A DNA stretch of 64,000 bases from Fragum whitleyi (GCA_948146395.1 OX411552.1:55974399-56038398); one strand, 5' to 3'; counted from the first letter of the stretch, positions 23,393 through 38,300 are shown. Numbers and translations: made by a program. Notes: a model not told the origin generated them from the sequence alone.

Positions 23393-26300
23393 CTGTATAA
23401 AGAGAATAAATAAGATTTAGTTAAGGGGGGATATATGGTAAGGGTATAGTCCGTTTGTTTTCTAAATCGACCAACATTTCGCCGAAAATCTCAGAAATGA
23501 ATTAATGAAATGTTTTTTTTCTTGTCATTTCATATTTTCCATCTAATACCATGACGAATTATGTTTTTCAGAATTCTTTAATGTGAAATAATGATTTTGT
23601 TCGTCCGTATACATGATAACTTCGAGCCTTTCATACCTTCTTGTGTCTGTATTAAACGGAACAGCGACTTGCCAAACCAAAAACCGTTCTGATAGGGGCA
23701 TAGGGGCCGAATCAAAAGTGTATGATTTTAAGTGAGTCGTTTTGGTGTGAAATCGAGTATTTTTTTTTTCAATTATCCTCGTGGTATGGGTTTTCGTCCT
23801 AATAACAATGTGTCATTAGCATTTTTACTAAAACTTTTATCAAAAGAAAAAAATTGAATAAATTTTCAAAATATGATCTACTTTTCTTTCTGTTTAGACA
23901 AAAAAAGTTTAAGCTAACAATTTGAAAATTGATATCGAAGGTTCATATTTCTAGACTGGAAAATCTGCTAATCATATGGTACATTTTCAAAATCACTTAA
24001 ATCACACGGTTATTTTTGTGTATCCCCATATTTTCAAATTATTAATCTTACTTTTAAACAGAGATAATTATTTCTCAAAAACTTGAGTAGTCAAACATTT
24101 CAAAAGTGAAGATATCCTTGCTATAAATATTTGTCTGCCTAATCTACCCTGAAAATAAAGTGGAAATATATCAGAAATATGCCATTTTCAACCCAATATT
24201 TCAACTCTTTCTACTAGCAGCAACTACATGACAGACACATGACATTGAAACTTGGAGGTTTAATCGCAAGATGAAATGGTTTGATTTTTTGTGACCATTC
24301 TATTTTTTTTCCACATTGAAAGTTAACAAAACTTATAAAAGTGACTTATGAAAAATACATGAAAAAGGGGGTGCCCATTCTAAAATAATAGTTAAACTAT
24401 TTGGGTTTATCTTGAACATTTTTGGTACTTTTATTTTATTAGCTACGATTTCAAATTAAATTTTGAGACCTAAAATTATATAGCAGACACATACACGCAC
24501 ATTAAATAAACAAAACTTGAAATAGGTCGGAAACATATGACGGACAAAAACATATACCACTACCATACTTTTGTCGAAGACTTTTTTATTCCTTGGGATA
24601 TCATTTCTGAGTGTATTCTCTCCTTTTTTATAACCGTTTGGCAAGATAAATGATTATTGTTGTTATCTATTCTGAGACGGGCCCCATATTCACGTATTTA
24701 GACCAATCAAAAAGTATTATTTAACGAAGTCGTTGTGAATTTCACGAGGAAACTAGATAAGCAAGCGAGTAATAACGGTACAATTCACGTGAAATTTAAG
24801 TTAAGGATGACATGACCGTCGATATGCTAATTAGCATGTCCAAATAAGGAATAATGGACATTTCTTCTGTCAAATGTTTAGTATAAAACTACGTGTTTTT
24901 ACTATATATTAACATCTTGTTACGTCTAAATAGCCTTCTTCACCCCTCGTGTGTAGAGTGGAAAATGCATTAACATTAATTAGATAGACAAAGTCATTAT
25001 TTTGAAGTCATTTTATTTTCAAAAAAAAATTTTTTTGAATGGTATTAAACTGAAACTAAGTTTTTACCACATACAAATCTTCATTCAAACTCGATTTTAA
25101 GAAATTGATGAAAAGATTGGTCCATATAGAAGTCAAACGGACTATAATTTCAATCGACTTATCAAGAAACCCAGCAATACGTGTCCATAACACAAGGTTT
25201 GTAAAGGATTGTTAAAATGTCTGATTCATAAACCAAATTACCCCACCCCCTTAACTGCTAGTCTAGAATTTGACATTTATATATAAAAAAAGTGTCTTCA
25301 ATGATTCGAAAGATGTTTTATTAAATATTTTTCTTTTGTCAAAAATGATTTTTTTTAAATCCCGAGCTGCTAAAATTGAACTTTCTTGCTTCTCACTTTT
25401 TATATGACTGCTTTCCCCCCTATGCACTGGTAAAACGGAAAGAATTGTATATGTACGTACGTAAACAGCCATTCTACAATAACAATGCAAAGCCTATTTA
25501 ACCAGGTTGTTCTAAAATTCGAAATTTACTACTAGTCGACAAAAGTTGAAACCAATTTAGAATGCTTCCAAGTTGAGACAATCAATCGGTCCAAATTTTA
25601 GATGTAGTTGGTAATAAATATGATCTCCCGAGTTCATGCAAGGTCTTTCTTAGTTTTGACCTTATGACCTAGTTGTTTACACCAGTTGTCTTAATTTCGA
25701 ATTCTTACTTGATTTTATCAACGTTATCAGTCTTACTAAATTTAAAGTTGATCTAGTGAATAATGTTGGTTATAGAGTGCATGCAAGGTACGACTCGACT
25801 TCCTCTAATCACAAAAGCCCACTTCAAGCATTCAACCGGAGAAATTAGCTTCATATCCCATTACCCCAATATACAACTGTCGCCAAAAAATCCCGCAAAC
25901 TTTAATTTATATGGTTTCATAACTTGTCAGTAAGATTATTTTCCACGTCACGAATAAAAAATCCCTTTAATGGTCCGAAATAGAGAACAAGATGTCATTA
26001 GAACCGAGAACTCGAAGAGAAATACCTGGTAATTTATTTGCAATTCTTCGAAAGAACGAAAGCTTTTTCAAGGTAAGAATGATTGTTATTTTTGCGCCTT
26101 CATAGCCACATCTCTCCAAAGCTTCGGTCTTGTTAACCTGTTTAGTGGCGATTCTGAAATTACAAAAAACATTCAAAATGCTTTGCATCCCCTGTATGAC
26201 GTATTAGAGATTTAATTTGGAATGATTGACGATTCTGATATTAAGATAAAACAAGTTGATCTTCCATCCCCTTAATCGTTTCCTAAACAAGACATAATAA

Positions 26301-29300
26301 AAAATTATATAATTTGAAATAGGTATAGTCGATCTATCAAATACCCTTCTTTGTAAAGTAATTATTGACGAATTTTCTACCTATATACTGAAAACCTTTA
26401 TATTTTTAACGCCATTAAATGTACATTTGAATACATATTTATCATGCACTAAAGCCTGTATAGACCTCGGTTCGAGGTATTAAAGCGTTTCTCAGGCTCA
26501 GCTGAGAATTGTCTCAAATTTTAGATTTAAATAATGAAAGATAATGATAAAAAGTTGTTACATTTTAAAACTTATTAATATTTCCATTAATGTTATTTAT
26601 TAAATTGGGTATTAAAACAGAATAACGACTTTAATCTCAAATTGAAATTTGAGAAAATTTTGAATTGAGAATGAGAAAAGTTTTATTACCTCGGGACCTA
26701 ATATCACCTGCTTAAGATAATAAACGATTTCAGGGAGACTAATTGTAAAACGCTTCGCATATTCAAGATCTTAACCACAACAACATTAACTAGAATTTCT
26801 ACAATATTTCAGGTTTTCATGAAACTGTACTTAAAATAGTTTGCATTATAAATATGAACATAAGTTTGTGTCTTAAAAATATCAATGTTACATGTATCTG
26901 GTCTTTGCTGTGGGAAATTATCATGACCCAGTAAACTCTTGTCATGACCAATTCTCTAAAGCATGACCGTATAACATGTCATAATATACGAATCTAATAT
27001 TTTCTCGCATACCTTCCCATGTCTTCTCTAGCGAAAAACAATCAGAGCTATCCTTGTCTTACGCGTGTGTAAGATCACATTTCAAACTCGCTATTGGGAC
27101 GTCATCTAACTTAGATGTTTATGGTATATCTCTCGTCTTGGCGTTTTATGAGTTTGAATAAATAATGTCTATTGGCTAATTGCTATAGCGTCTTTTTGAT
27201 GTTAAAATGTTGAACAACAAAAAGCTTTGTCTGAACCTTTTTTGTCCAGACAAGAATCTGGGAAAATCCATAAAACTTCTTGATTTTTATCTCATCAACC
27301 AAGGGTGGCATTTTAAAAATAATGAGCATAGCATGTCAAATAATGCTTTAGATTACAAAAATCAAATCCTATCCTATTGACACGTATAAATGGATTATAG
27401 GAAAGAAAGTAACAGGAAAAAATAGTAACGGGAGAAAAGGAACTGGAAAAAACATGAAAAAACTTACAGTTCAAATTAAAAGTAGCATTGTACTACCATA
27501 TCATTATCTAAATGAAAATAATATTTCGATTTCTATCTAAATGACAAAATAATAACATTAAAGTATATTTGAATTCAATGCATGTTTATGTATTTTGAAA
27601 AAAAAGAAGAGATTTTAACACCTATTGGTGTCATTATTTGATAAACCTGTCAAAACCACTTGTGTGTGATCTAAGGTGTGATTTTCTACACTGTTATTAT
27701 CCATGGGGAAATTCAAATGGCAGCCCGGGAGTCGCGTGAGATGATGTAATAATCTTAAATTGACTGTAATATGCATGCGCAGAAAGGACATTCATGTGAA
27801 CGGAGTTACCAACTGGAGGTAGTACATGTAAACAAGCTTCACATTTACCGCTCCAATAAGAAATTAACCATGAAATATCGCTATCCCATAAAGAAATGTG
27901 ATAAACTCGTGCAAAATACTATATAAAACAAGAAAAAAAAAGAACTTGTCGTTTAAAGTAAAGGAGAACATTTGTTTTATGTAATCGAATTGTTGTGCAC
28001 TTTTTACGACGCCATTTTGTAACCCAAGTAACTCCGGCCTGACCCAGGATCAGAAGCGTCGAGGTTGAAAGGTTAAAATGACATCACTAGTGTCGAAACC
28101 GAGGTCGTTCTGATGAAAACCCGGCTAACTCGGGTCAAAACCGAGTCCGATATGAACTTACCCCATGATTAATGCCCTGGCAGGGCGGAGCCTAAGTAAC
28201 GGGTCGTTGCATTTAAGGTTAAGGGAAATCAGCTTATATCTAAATTAACCTACTTCTAAAGAGAGTTGACATAAATAACTCGATACCTTAAATCGCAGAT
28301 TTGTAACCAAATCCTCGTAAATTCATCTTAATCAAGCTGAAGTTACGAGGCCTTGGTAACCAAACGATGAAATGTGTTCACTCTCTCAAAGAACGTGAAT
28401 CCTTTAGGTTTTAGGCTACAGTTATTTGCACGCGTTAACGATGATTACCGAATAAAGTTAGAAAGAACCCAAACTTTGGAAAAGTAAACTCGCCAAATGA
28501 CGTCACGGTTAAGCCCCGCCCTGCCAGTTCATTAATTATGAAGAAAACACATATGACATAGTAATGCCTATCTGGGTAGTAATGCCTATCAGGGTTATCT
28601 GTCAATTGCTGCAGTTTCTATTTCTTTTTTCGTAGCTGTTACTGCTTGAAAAAAATACTAGTTTCTTCCATTCTCAATATTGTTGTTGTTGTTATGAAAG
28701 ATATTCTGAATTATCATGGCCTGTTTAAAAAACTAAATCCATCAACAAGTTCAAAATAATTGCTATAAAACCTTTCTAATCAATAAAAAGAAAACGCATC
28801 TATTTTTCGTTTTTGGCCTGTTTTAGCAGGCCGTAGGAGACAACCCTGTATCCTGGAAATTGCCCGGGAAAAAGATAATCGAGTCAAAAACTGAACAACG
28901 TGTGGACTACGTGCTCAGGCGCGCGCAAAGAATAGGTCTAGTTTTCGTCATCAAAATTTTGTACGACACAAGGTGCTTTGTGTGTTCAACACAGTGCTTG
29001 CATATCACTACGCTGTGCCAAATTCAAAGTACTGATAGTACTGAATGCGAGGAAACAGAAAAGACGAAAGAACACACTGGAATGTTACCTTGATTTTTCA
29101 CCTTGTCCTTATCATGTATACCAGATATTTTCTTACTTATCACTGCCAAAATTACTGCTGTGCTATAGATACATTGCTTTTATATTTGATCTTGACGGAT
29201 GACCTTGCTAAAAGGAAAAGGAAGAAAATGCTTTCTCCTTTCTCCCTGATATTATCTACCCTTTCTGCTACAAAATTTACTAATTTGTCCGCATATTGTA

Positions 29301-32300
29301 TGTTATCTGCAATCCTTGATAATATGGGCCTGTCCAAACATTTGTTGTCTTGCAATGGATTAATCTAAATTAGAAAAAATCAAAAGCCTTGTCCCAATCT
29401 TAAACCCTTAAACAGACGACAAAATTTTAGACTGGGCCAACTTGGAACAGGTTGCAGACAATAAATCAACATGAGTGTAATTTGATTTATATCTAGGTTA
29501 GAAATTAAAAAATAATGCGGTATACATGTAAGTATAAGGTGGACCATATTGTGGGAAAGGGAGAAATTCACTCTATCAATTTCTTGTGTTCCCACATTGA
29601 AATACAACTTCTTTACGGAATTCAATTCAATGTAAAAGAAAGGGCCGATGGGATTGTGCCCCTAGAAAAACAGCATTTCTATGATTGTTAGACGGAATGA
29701 TCGAATGGATAAATTGACTGACTAGTATCAAACCAATCAACTCAACTAAAATTACAAAAACGCGAGTTGCACATGTCTGCAAAGCGGTATCGGGCGTAGT
29801 AATCTATACCTTGGGAATTAAGTGTTTTGGCGGACTCCGCGCCATATAGTGAAAATACTGCTCGGCATTTTTCCTTTGCAATTAGTTCGGAATGTGGCTA
29901 ACGATCCCTATAGGTATATGGATCCCTTGCTTTCGCTCGCCGAAAAAGGCCTTGCTAAAAAGATTTAAAAAATGGAGTGCATGCCTTCAAATGTCTTCTT
30001 ACCTCTCTATGAACCGGGCCTTGAGCGCTTTTAGCGCTTTGATTCTGCACTTTTTAGACAAGGAACATGAAAGATCCAACATCTTATTTGTCAAGATTAG
30101 ATGAAATGTATATGAAACTCTAAGACAAATTAAATCTTAGTCTCTTCGATGAATAAAATTCAATATTTGACATAAATGGGAAAAGTGTTACTTTTTTCCT
30201 GATACTATCTTTCCTAGGCAAGATCGATAACTTTTTCGTTACTTTTTTTTTGTAACTTTCTTTCCGTTTACCAATAAATTCAATGCCCTTAAAACGGCAG
30301 GCTGTATTTTCTTTGGCTTACACGTTTTTACATCAATTGCCTGCAAATTTCAAATTTCTAATACATGTAGTTGTGGAGCCCGGCTAGCGCAGTGGTATTG
30401 TATTGGGCTATCCTTCAATCCTTGGGTCGCGAGTTCGAACCACGGCTCGGCCAACTTTCATTCACCACTTGATAAAAAACTATGTGACACAAGCCATTTG
30501 TTTCCCAACAATGGGCCTATAATAAGTTGTACGTGTAAGTTGTACATATAGCTGACTACTTGCATGAAATGTTGTGGTTGTACTGGTGTAGGAAACGTCA
30601 AGAAACCATTGGTAAACTAGCCGACTCAATATACAGTTTGTAACATCGTAAATACCACATTCAACTCGATCAAAATTATTCAAAATCTTTCACTCAGATC
30701 ATTCAATAAAGGACATCTGCTCATCCGGTTTTGGATTTTCTGCATTTAACAACAACAACAAAAAAGTTTGCGTTTGTCCGTTATAAAATAATGAATCAAA
30801 ATTCAAATTATGTTGTTTTTTATAGAGCTGCGTATAAGGCTGACAAACACGTAAAAAATTGCTTATTTTTTTTGTTGTTTCACCAATTTTTGGGGACATT
30901 TTTCCCAAATTTTTGAGTATTCAGAGAAACAACAAGCAAGTCTTCAACAGTACCCCTTGCCTTTTGTCGGAGCGAAAGGAAATACAACGCATGAAAATGG
31001 TAAAAAGAACCCCTACCCCAAATCAAATACTAACAAATTTATTATTTCCAGTACTAAAATGTGTTCTGTAATTCGAATATTTTATGTGACCTACCTCCCT
31101 TTGTTCAAACAAATAATTTAAAATATATTAAAAAGTAAGACTGTGACCCAAACTTCTTTCAAAGTATTCTCCATTATTTCACAAAATTATACTGAGAGAA
31201 TAAGAAATAAGAGTGCCATCGTCACAGTATACGCCGCCACTTTGCTGCTTTTTCAAGAAAATAATTGTAGACACCAGTATTAGAGCGTAAGTAAAATCCG
31301 GTCAGAAAACTTAGAGTGTTCCAACTTGGGTTCAATTTTCTTTTCTTCAAGACTTGTTTTTGTCAAACAACTGTGCATTTCGAGAATGGCATTATACAAG
31401 GATTCTATACTATTTATAGATTATTCAAAGACTCCTTTAAAATGCGAAATCAGCTGCCAAGCCTAAGCCACGCGTTTTAAGATTTCTGAAGAATGTTATA
31501 AAATGACAAGGCGTCGATTCGCCTATTGGGATCTCCGTTGCGTAAGGGGGACAAAAACAAAGTGGCTTTACTTGTAGCCCGGTATCTTAGAGACAACGGA
31601 TAGTATCTATGTATAAACATTCCTTCAATGCTCTTGGTAGGCCGCATCTGCGAGTGGAGTGAGAAGCAAACGAGATGTGTCTTCTTAAGAGAAAATGAAA
31701 AAGTCCGCTTCATAAGATTGATTAACACAATAAAGAAAGATTTTCTATTTTTGACTGAAAGATTCATTTCCTCAATCAAAATTCATAACTTTTTTAACCA
31801 ATCTCCATTGAAAATGTGAGAAGAATCAACACGAGCAAAATAGTATCTTGCAATTCAAATTTTATTCAAGACGCTACATTTAGATATAGAATCTTCTAAT
31901 GCCGCTCAATGGTAGTTACTAATGAATCATAAACGCTTAGCACATTCTAAGTTCCTTTTAAACTTAAAGAGGCTTGGATGCCCATGATTATATATGTGGC
32001 CGATTTGGGTATTGCGAAAAGGACTTTTGAAATTCGACCTCTGGTTGACCCGTACTCGAAAGGATCTATTTTTCATTTTTTTTTCTATGATCCCTTTTTT
32101 GATTGACGGGTAGCACACATTTCTTAAAAAACTCGGGTATTAATGCCAAATTCCATTCGTAAAGTCAATCTTAAACATAGACCTAATAAAAAATAATGCA
32201 TTCCTTTAAAGTTTGCATTAACATTGAAATTTAAACTCGCTCCACAACAACCGTTCAATTTCATTCAAAATCATTCAACTAGTCAATTTTACTATTTGCC

Positions 32301-35300
32301 TAACTGGAACTTATTTTGCCGTTCATCGCCTGTTAAAGATGTTCATAGTCTCTAACCTGTGTAATAACGCCAGTTTATCTTGCATTTGAGTTCTAAATAA
32401 TTCAAGTAAACTTTTAAAATCAATCGAGATAAAGGAAAATGCAATTATAATTGCTTTTATAAATATGTACATATGGAATTTTTATGATCCTGTCGCAATT
32501 ACGAAAATGAATATTTAAATTTGAACTTCTACGTTTTTCTATATTTTTTGTTCTGTTTCACTGATAGTAAGAACTTCAAATTGGGAAAACAAAACCCCCC
32601 GGGTTTGGTTATTTTAATTTATTACTTTAAAACGTCGAAGTCAATTAATTCTTAGTAGTCCAGTCAAACTAAGACTAAAACAGGGTCAACCTGGACAAAA
32701 TTAGAACAGAAATGATACCTATGCCATAGTACTCCAGAAGTACCCACCTTTCCATAGAAAAAAATATTAAACAATCTCTTCGTTGCGATTTGAGTAATTT
32801 TTGGTCCATCCCGAGTCATCAGCTCATGGTCTCATGATTATCATTCGTAAATGATGCATCCATTAGAACACAACATCAATGAAAGATACTCTTCAAATTC
32901 AGGAAATTTAAACGAACTAATTATAATAACATTTTAATTAGTTCATATACTAGTTTGCTAAGCGCCAAACCTTTTCACGGTCCTATAGGAGCTGATTAAA
33001 AACAAAACAAACACCCGTGTTCATGTTCAAAATTGTACAATAATGTATTGACAAGATATCTAATGTATACATTACCAAATTTGACACGCAATTTTCTCGC
33101 GGGTCTCCTGCAAAATGAGGAACCCCAGTTTCCTACCTATCCTTTCTCTTTTTCTACGTGTACAGGTTTCGTGTAGATACTTAGTTTCTGTGTTTCAGTA
33201 CTTTATTGACTTTTAAGTTTTTACTCATGGCAAAGCCAAATGTTGCACGGCATTTATATGTCGAACAAGTGTGGCGTGCTTTAGGTATGGTGGAGCAAGG
33301 GGCATCCCACCGTGATGTTGGTATGGTACTGGGGGTACACCATACTGTAGTAACCAGAGCTTGGGCACGATACCAAAAGTTTGGTACACCTGTAAGGAAA
33401 CATGGTGGAGGTCGGAGTAGAGCTACCTCCGTCGCAGAAGACCGTTTTTGGTCATTCAAGCCCGAAGGAACAGGTTTGTCTTGGCAACGCAGCTACGTTC
33501 CGATCTTCAAAACGCCTGGAGAGTGCAAGTTTCGACTCAAACCATTCGATCACAGCTGCATGAGCATAACCTGAGGTCAACAAGACAATGTATTTGTATT
33601 CCGCTGTCCCGATTTTATTGTCGGCGTCGAATAACATGGGCATTGGACCACATTTGCTGGCGCATAAGACGCTGGAGCCCCATGCTATTCAACGATGAGT
33701 CCAGGTATACTGATAGGCGGGCTTGGGTGTAGAGAGGGCCGGGGGAAAGGTTTCATGCAGCAAACATTACTGAGCACGATTGTTATGGGGGTGGGTCAAT
33801 CGTGGTTTGGGTTGGCATCAGCTGGGATTGGTGGACTGATCTTGTTACTTTAGAAAGAGGTTCTTTGACAGCTCGTAGGTACATTGATGAAATCCTCAAT
33901 ACCCACGTAAGATTTTATGCTGGTACTATAAGGGATTGATTCTTTTTAACAGATGATAATGCCCGTCCACACACAGCCCGTATAGTCCAAGAGAATTGCC
34001 AAGAAGATGGCATTCAATGTCTGGACTGGCCTGCTCGCTCACCGGACTTTATTTATCCGATACAGCATATGTGGAATGAGCTCTAGGTCCAAGTTTCGAC
34101 TCGCCAGGTCCAGCTAAGGACACTCCAGGAGCTCGGCCAGATCCCTAGAGGAGAATGGTCTGTTATTCCCCAAGAAGTAATCCAGAACTATGCAGAGGTA
34201 CTGTCAGTCTGTTATTGACAGTGCTGGCTCTCATACTTGTTATTGAACGAAATGCAATTGAAAGAACACCTTTTTTTTGGTCAAATTCGATTTTTTTAAT
34301 ACAAGAAAACATACCGATTTCTATGGTCTCCATGTTTGGTCTACATTTAAAGTCTTCTTATCATTATAAAGCTTTATTTTCTTCTAAAGAATTGATAAAC
34401 TAATAACAATCGACCATTTTCAAGCATTCTTATAATCAAATTTCATTTTTTCCGGAAATCATAGTATGAAAAAGTTTTGGTGCTTAGCAAACTTTGAGTA
34501 GTATATACATGTATATCTACAACCTTTTACCAACGGCAACATGTTTTTTTTTTTAAATCGAAACTGTTGCAGATGATGGAATGGAGTTTTAGAAAAATAT
34601 TATGAAGAATTCAAATGTAGGGACCAAAGCAACTTTAACCCATTAATTTACCATACAGAAGTATTCCAGATTGGTTCCAAATTGGTCCAAACACAAATTT
34701 CAAGTAAATGAAGTTTTACATTATTTGTTCTTTCGTGGTTCGAAAATGGATAATTCATTCTAATCTATATGTTTTTATATAATATGGAAAGCGAAATATT
34801 TGAAAAATTGATAAATGTCAATAAATCAAATCATAATTTGTCATCAGTTCCTGTGCTATAAACTTTATTCAATATAATGTATAATTTTCTCTCAAAATAA
34901 TGTTTCTTTACCATACTTCATACTGATTCGCTCTCATGAGCAGTGATAACCGTACATTTGTATGAAAACCACTGGTCAAATTAGAGAATTTGGTCTATAC
35001 ATGCTTCTTATATTATCCTTAGTGTTTGAAATGTATTTGTCAAGTTGTTTGTATATATGTTTGTTTGACCTTGTTGATTTAGTGTAGATCATTGTTGTGT
35101 AACAAGAAACTGTATAGTTTACGTTACTTCAATAAAACATCCATCTATCTTTCAAATTTAAAAAAAAACAGAGGACCATGATGGTCCTAGATCGCTCACC
35201 TGAGTCTCTTTGGCCCCTTGGAAATTAAATCAATTAAATAGGCAGATGTCAATAAGAAGATGATTTCTTCATAAGATCAATACCAATCAACAAACACCAA

Positions 35301-38300
35301 AAAGGATATGCAAGGGCAAAGCCCTTATATGAAGAAAGGGGCATGTTACAAATTAACTTGGTAAAATTCAATTAAATGAAACTATCAAGAAAAGTCCCTG
35401 CCTTCTGGTTTCAGATAACAAGTTCTTTTTAAATATTTCCTCCAATGGTGTCTTTGTAAAATATGGGATGGGGGCCATTCAGAGCCAAAATATGAACCCA
35501 GTGGTTTGATATGTACATACTTGATAAAAGCCCACTAGATTATGCTACATACCAAATATGAAAGCTGTCAGCCATCTGGTTTCAGAGAAGAAGATTTTTT
35601 TTCATGATATTTGCTCTTTTATTCTGTGTAAAAAGGGTCGCACCAGGGTGAAGCATAAATATGACCCAAGGGTCTTGAAATGAATAAACTTAGTAGCGGT
35701 CCATTAGATGATGCTACATACCAAATATTATTCTGGTCTCAGAGAAGAAGACTTTTGAAGATTTTCCTATTTTCACCTTTTTGTTAATGGTAAAAGCTGA
35801 GTTAAGGGTGGGTTTCATTTATTTGGACGACTTTGGTAGAGCTTCACCCAAGGAACATTCCTGCCAAGTTTAATCAAAATTGGCTTAGGAGGAGAAGATA
35901 TTTAAAGCAATTGAGGACGACGGAAATTGGACGATCACGATAGCTCACCTTGAGCACGCAAGCTAAAAACGTGTTGCTGTTTGGAAAAGGTTGAAGATAT
36001 AAATATATATATATTTTAATTTGTTTTTGATTATAATTTCATATGAACAAATAAAAAATGTTATATAAGTTCGTTTAAATTTCCTTTATTTGAAGAATAC
36101 CTTTCATTGATGTTATGTTCTAATGGGTGCATTATTTACGAATGATAATCATGTGTCCAGGAGCTGATGACTCGGGGATGGAAATATTTACTGTGCAAGT
36201 ACAAGGAATACCAAGAAGATATGATCAGGTGCACCATGATGCTATATGATTTAAAATTTCCTAAAAGAGCATTCAACATTCATCCAATTCAATCGATCTG
36301 ATTATTCTGAAATAGAATTCATCCATCAACATATTGAATGCTACGTTAGCAGCAATAATACCCCCCGCCCCCCCCCCCCTGAAAAAAAATTGTTGGTTTT
36401 CTGCTAAACTACATATTTTTACCCATCAAATTCGTGTTTGGTAACATTTTCTCACATTTTGACATCATAAATATCATTATTTTTTCAAAAACTACAAAAT
36501 TCCAATTTTCCACATTTTTCATCAAAAACCATATTTTTTAACCCAAAATTACTCAAATCGCAACGGAGGGATTCTTTTATATTTTTTCTGTGGAAAAGTG
36601 GATACTTCCTGAGTACAATGGCATAGGTTTCTTTTCTGTTCTAATTTTGTCCAGGTCAAATGCTATTTTGACTTGACTAAAGAGCAAAGCAAAGTATATA
36701 CTTATTTGGAAAACAACAGCAACAATTTCCCATAATGCTTATTTTTGTCATCAATGTATAGAGAATATTATGCTAGTGTCTTAAAATATCAATGTTTTCT
36801 GGTCGAGGTTGGGAGCATTCATCCTGACGAAGCCATGTCGAGTCATAATAGTTTCTCATAGCCGCGACCAGATACAATTGATCTTCTTAAAAACTAACGT
36901 ATTTTTACCACATGTATATTTATCATGGAATCTTTTTCAGGACTCATTTTTTTTAAGAATTGTATAAAATCAAAGGAGTTCGGATGAAATTACTCATGAG
37001 ATCATGAATAAATATCCTAGTTACTTCTAAAAGTAAACAATCCGTCAACATTGTATGTATTAAGACGGTGTTATCAGGTTTAAAAAGGTTTAATGGCATG
37101 ATACAAAATAATGTCATAACGTGAATGACGCGCGACTTCCTTTACATCGTAACCGTATTTTTACCTACTTCATTTTGAAAGATTCGCCATCTATATCATA
37201 ATGTTCGTATCCACAAACATCATCTAGTCCCAGCCAAGTACCGTCCAGTGAACATTGAAAGTACTGGGAATACCACCACCCTTTTTGATGGTCGTAACAA
37301 CCATAAACGAACTTTCCGCCAGGTGTGTTAATATTACCCCATATATTCACAGTGCCGTACCTATAGGGCTTTCCACAGGCTGCAATGAAAAGAACATAAA
37401 GGCCCTTATCGCTAACCCAAGTGAACACTCCGAGATCTTTAAAAAAACCCAAAAAAACAAAAAACACACACAAAAAACGGAAATGATCGCAAAGCTTAAG
37501 CAATATAGTTACAAGAAGCCAAAACCGTTCTGTCCAAAATTTAAGCTTTTTACTCATTACAGTATAAACTTGACGAATTATAAGACGTCGGGTCCAATCT
37601 CTACGCACAGATTGTAGACTTGAAACTTTTATATTTAGCCGAGTATTTTAATAGTTTCTTAGATCTAGAGGATTTCAATAATAAGGACCAAGTGTCTTTT
37701 TCACTGCGTTTACTGCCTAAGCACATGACTTTAACATAACGCCCTTCGAGCGGTTTTTGCTGTGCTAAGGCAAATTCACTTTTTACTCCAATTAACGCAT
37801 TTAAAAAGTCACTCATCCCTATAATAAGACCCCATAACTTCTTTTTCTCGAATTAAAATTTCTTAAGTCAATCATTTGACCGTTTCATAGATTGATCGGC
37901 CTAACAGTTAAGTTCCCCGGAGTGTCAACACAATAAATATTGACAAGATCATGTGAGCTAAAAAAGAAATACATCTATTAGACCTCGAAGGGTTCCTGAA
38001 CGGGTCTTTTGTTCGGTAGTTTTGTCTTTGGTTGCTCGTTTCATCAATAACACTGGACGCAAAAGATTTCTTATTTATCGAAATATGGACTTATTATTAC
38101 ATTTCCTTTTCACTGAAAATGTCTTGAAAACTTTTATCCTGACCTTTTCAAATATTCGTATTTAAGGAAACCGCCAGAAACTCAATATATGGGAATTTGA
38201 AAACTCGACACGAACTAAAATTGCCATTTTAATGACATTATTACAATCAGTTTACCATCGTGAACACTCGCGTTTAAGAATTAAACCAAAATAATGTTAC

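Larger units (their letters stand above)
32652..36668. mobile_element. Large inverted-repeat element carrying nested insertions
   Basis: The left arm has two blocks, about 32652-32800 and 32820-32940. Their inverted copies lie at about 36545-36668 and 36066-36190. Shared stretches include CCTGGACAAAATTAGAACAG and GATTATCATTCGTAAAT. The interior holds a dead Tc1/mariner copy, an A-tailed segment and a CAAGAGG-type repeat. The right arm is split by about 350 bp that includes a C-rich tract at 36361-36380. Everything lies inside gene A intron 3. Confidence 0.75.

Noticed and set aside
28860..29368. Overlapping plus-strand frames of 74-107 codons
   Set aside because: No domain, motif or splice support; the frames shift and lie within gene A intron 3.
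30368..30460. Possible tRNA gene, plus strand
   Set aside because: The A- and B-box-like parts are present, but the body continues into a SINE seen elsewhere, and no proper acceptor stem was found.
37255..37617. 120-codon plus-strand frame
   Set aside because: It is the antisense shadow of the gene A sushi exon.
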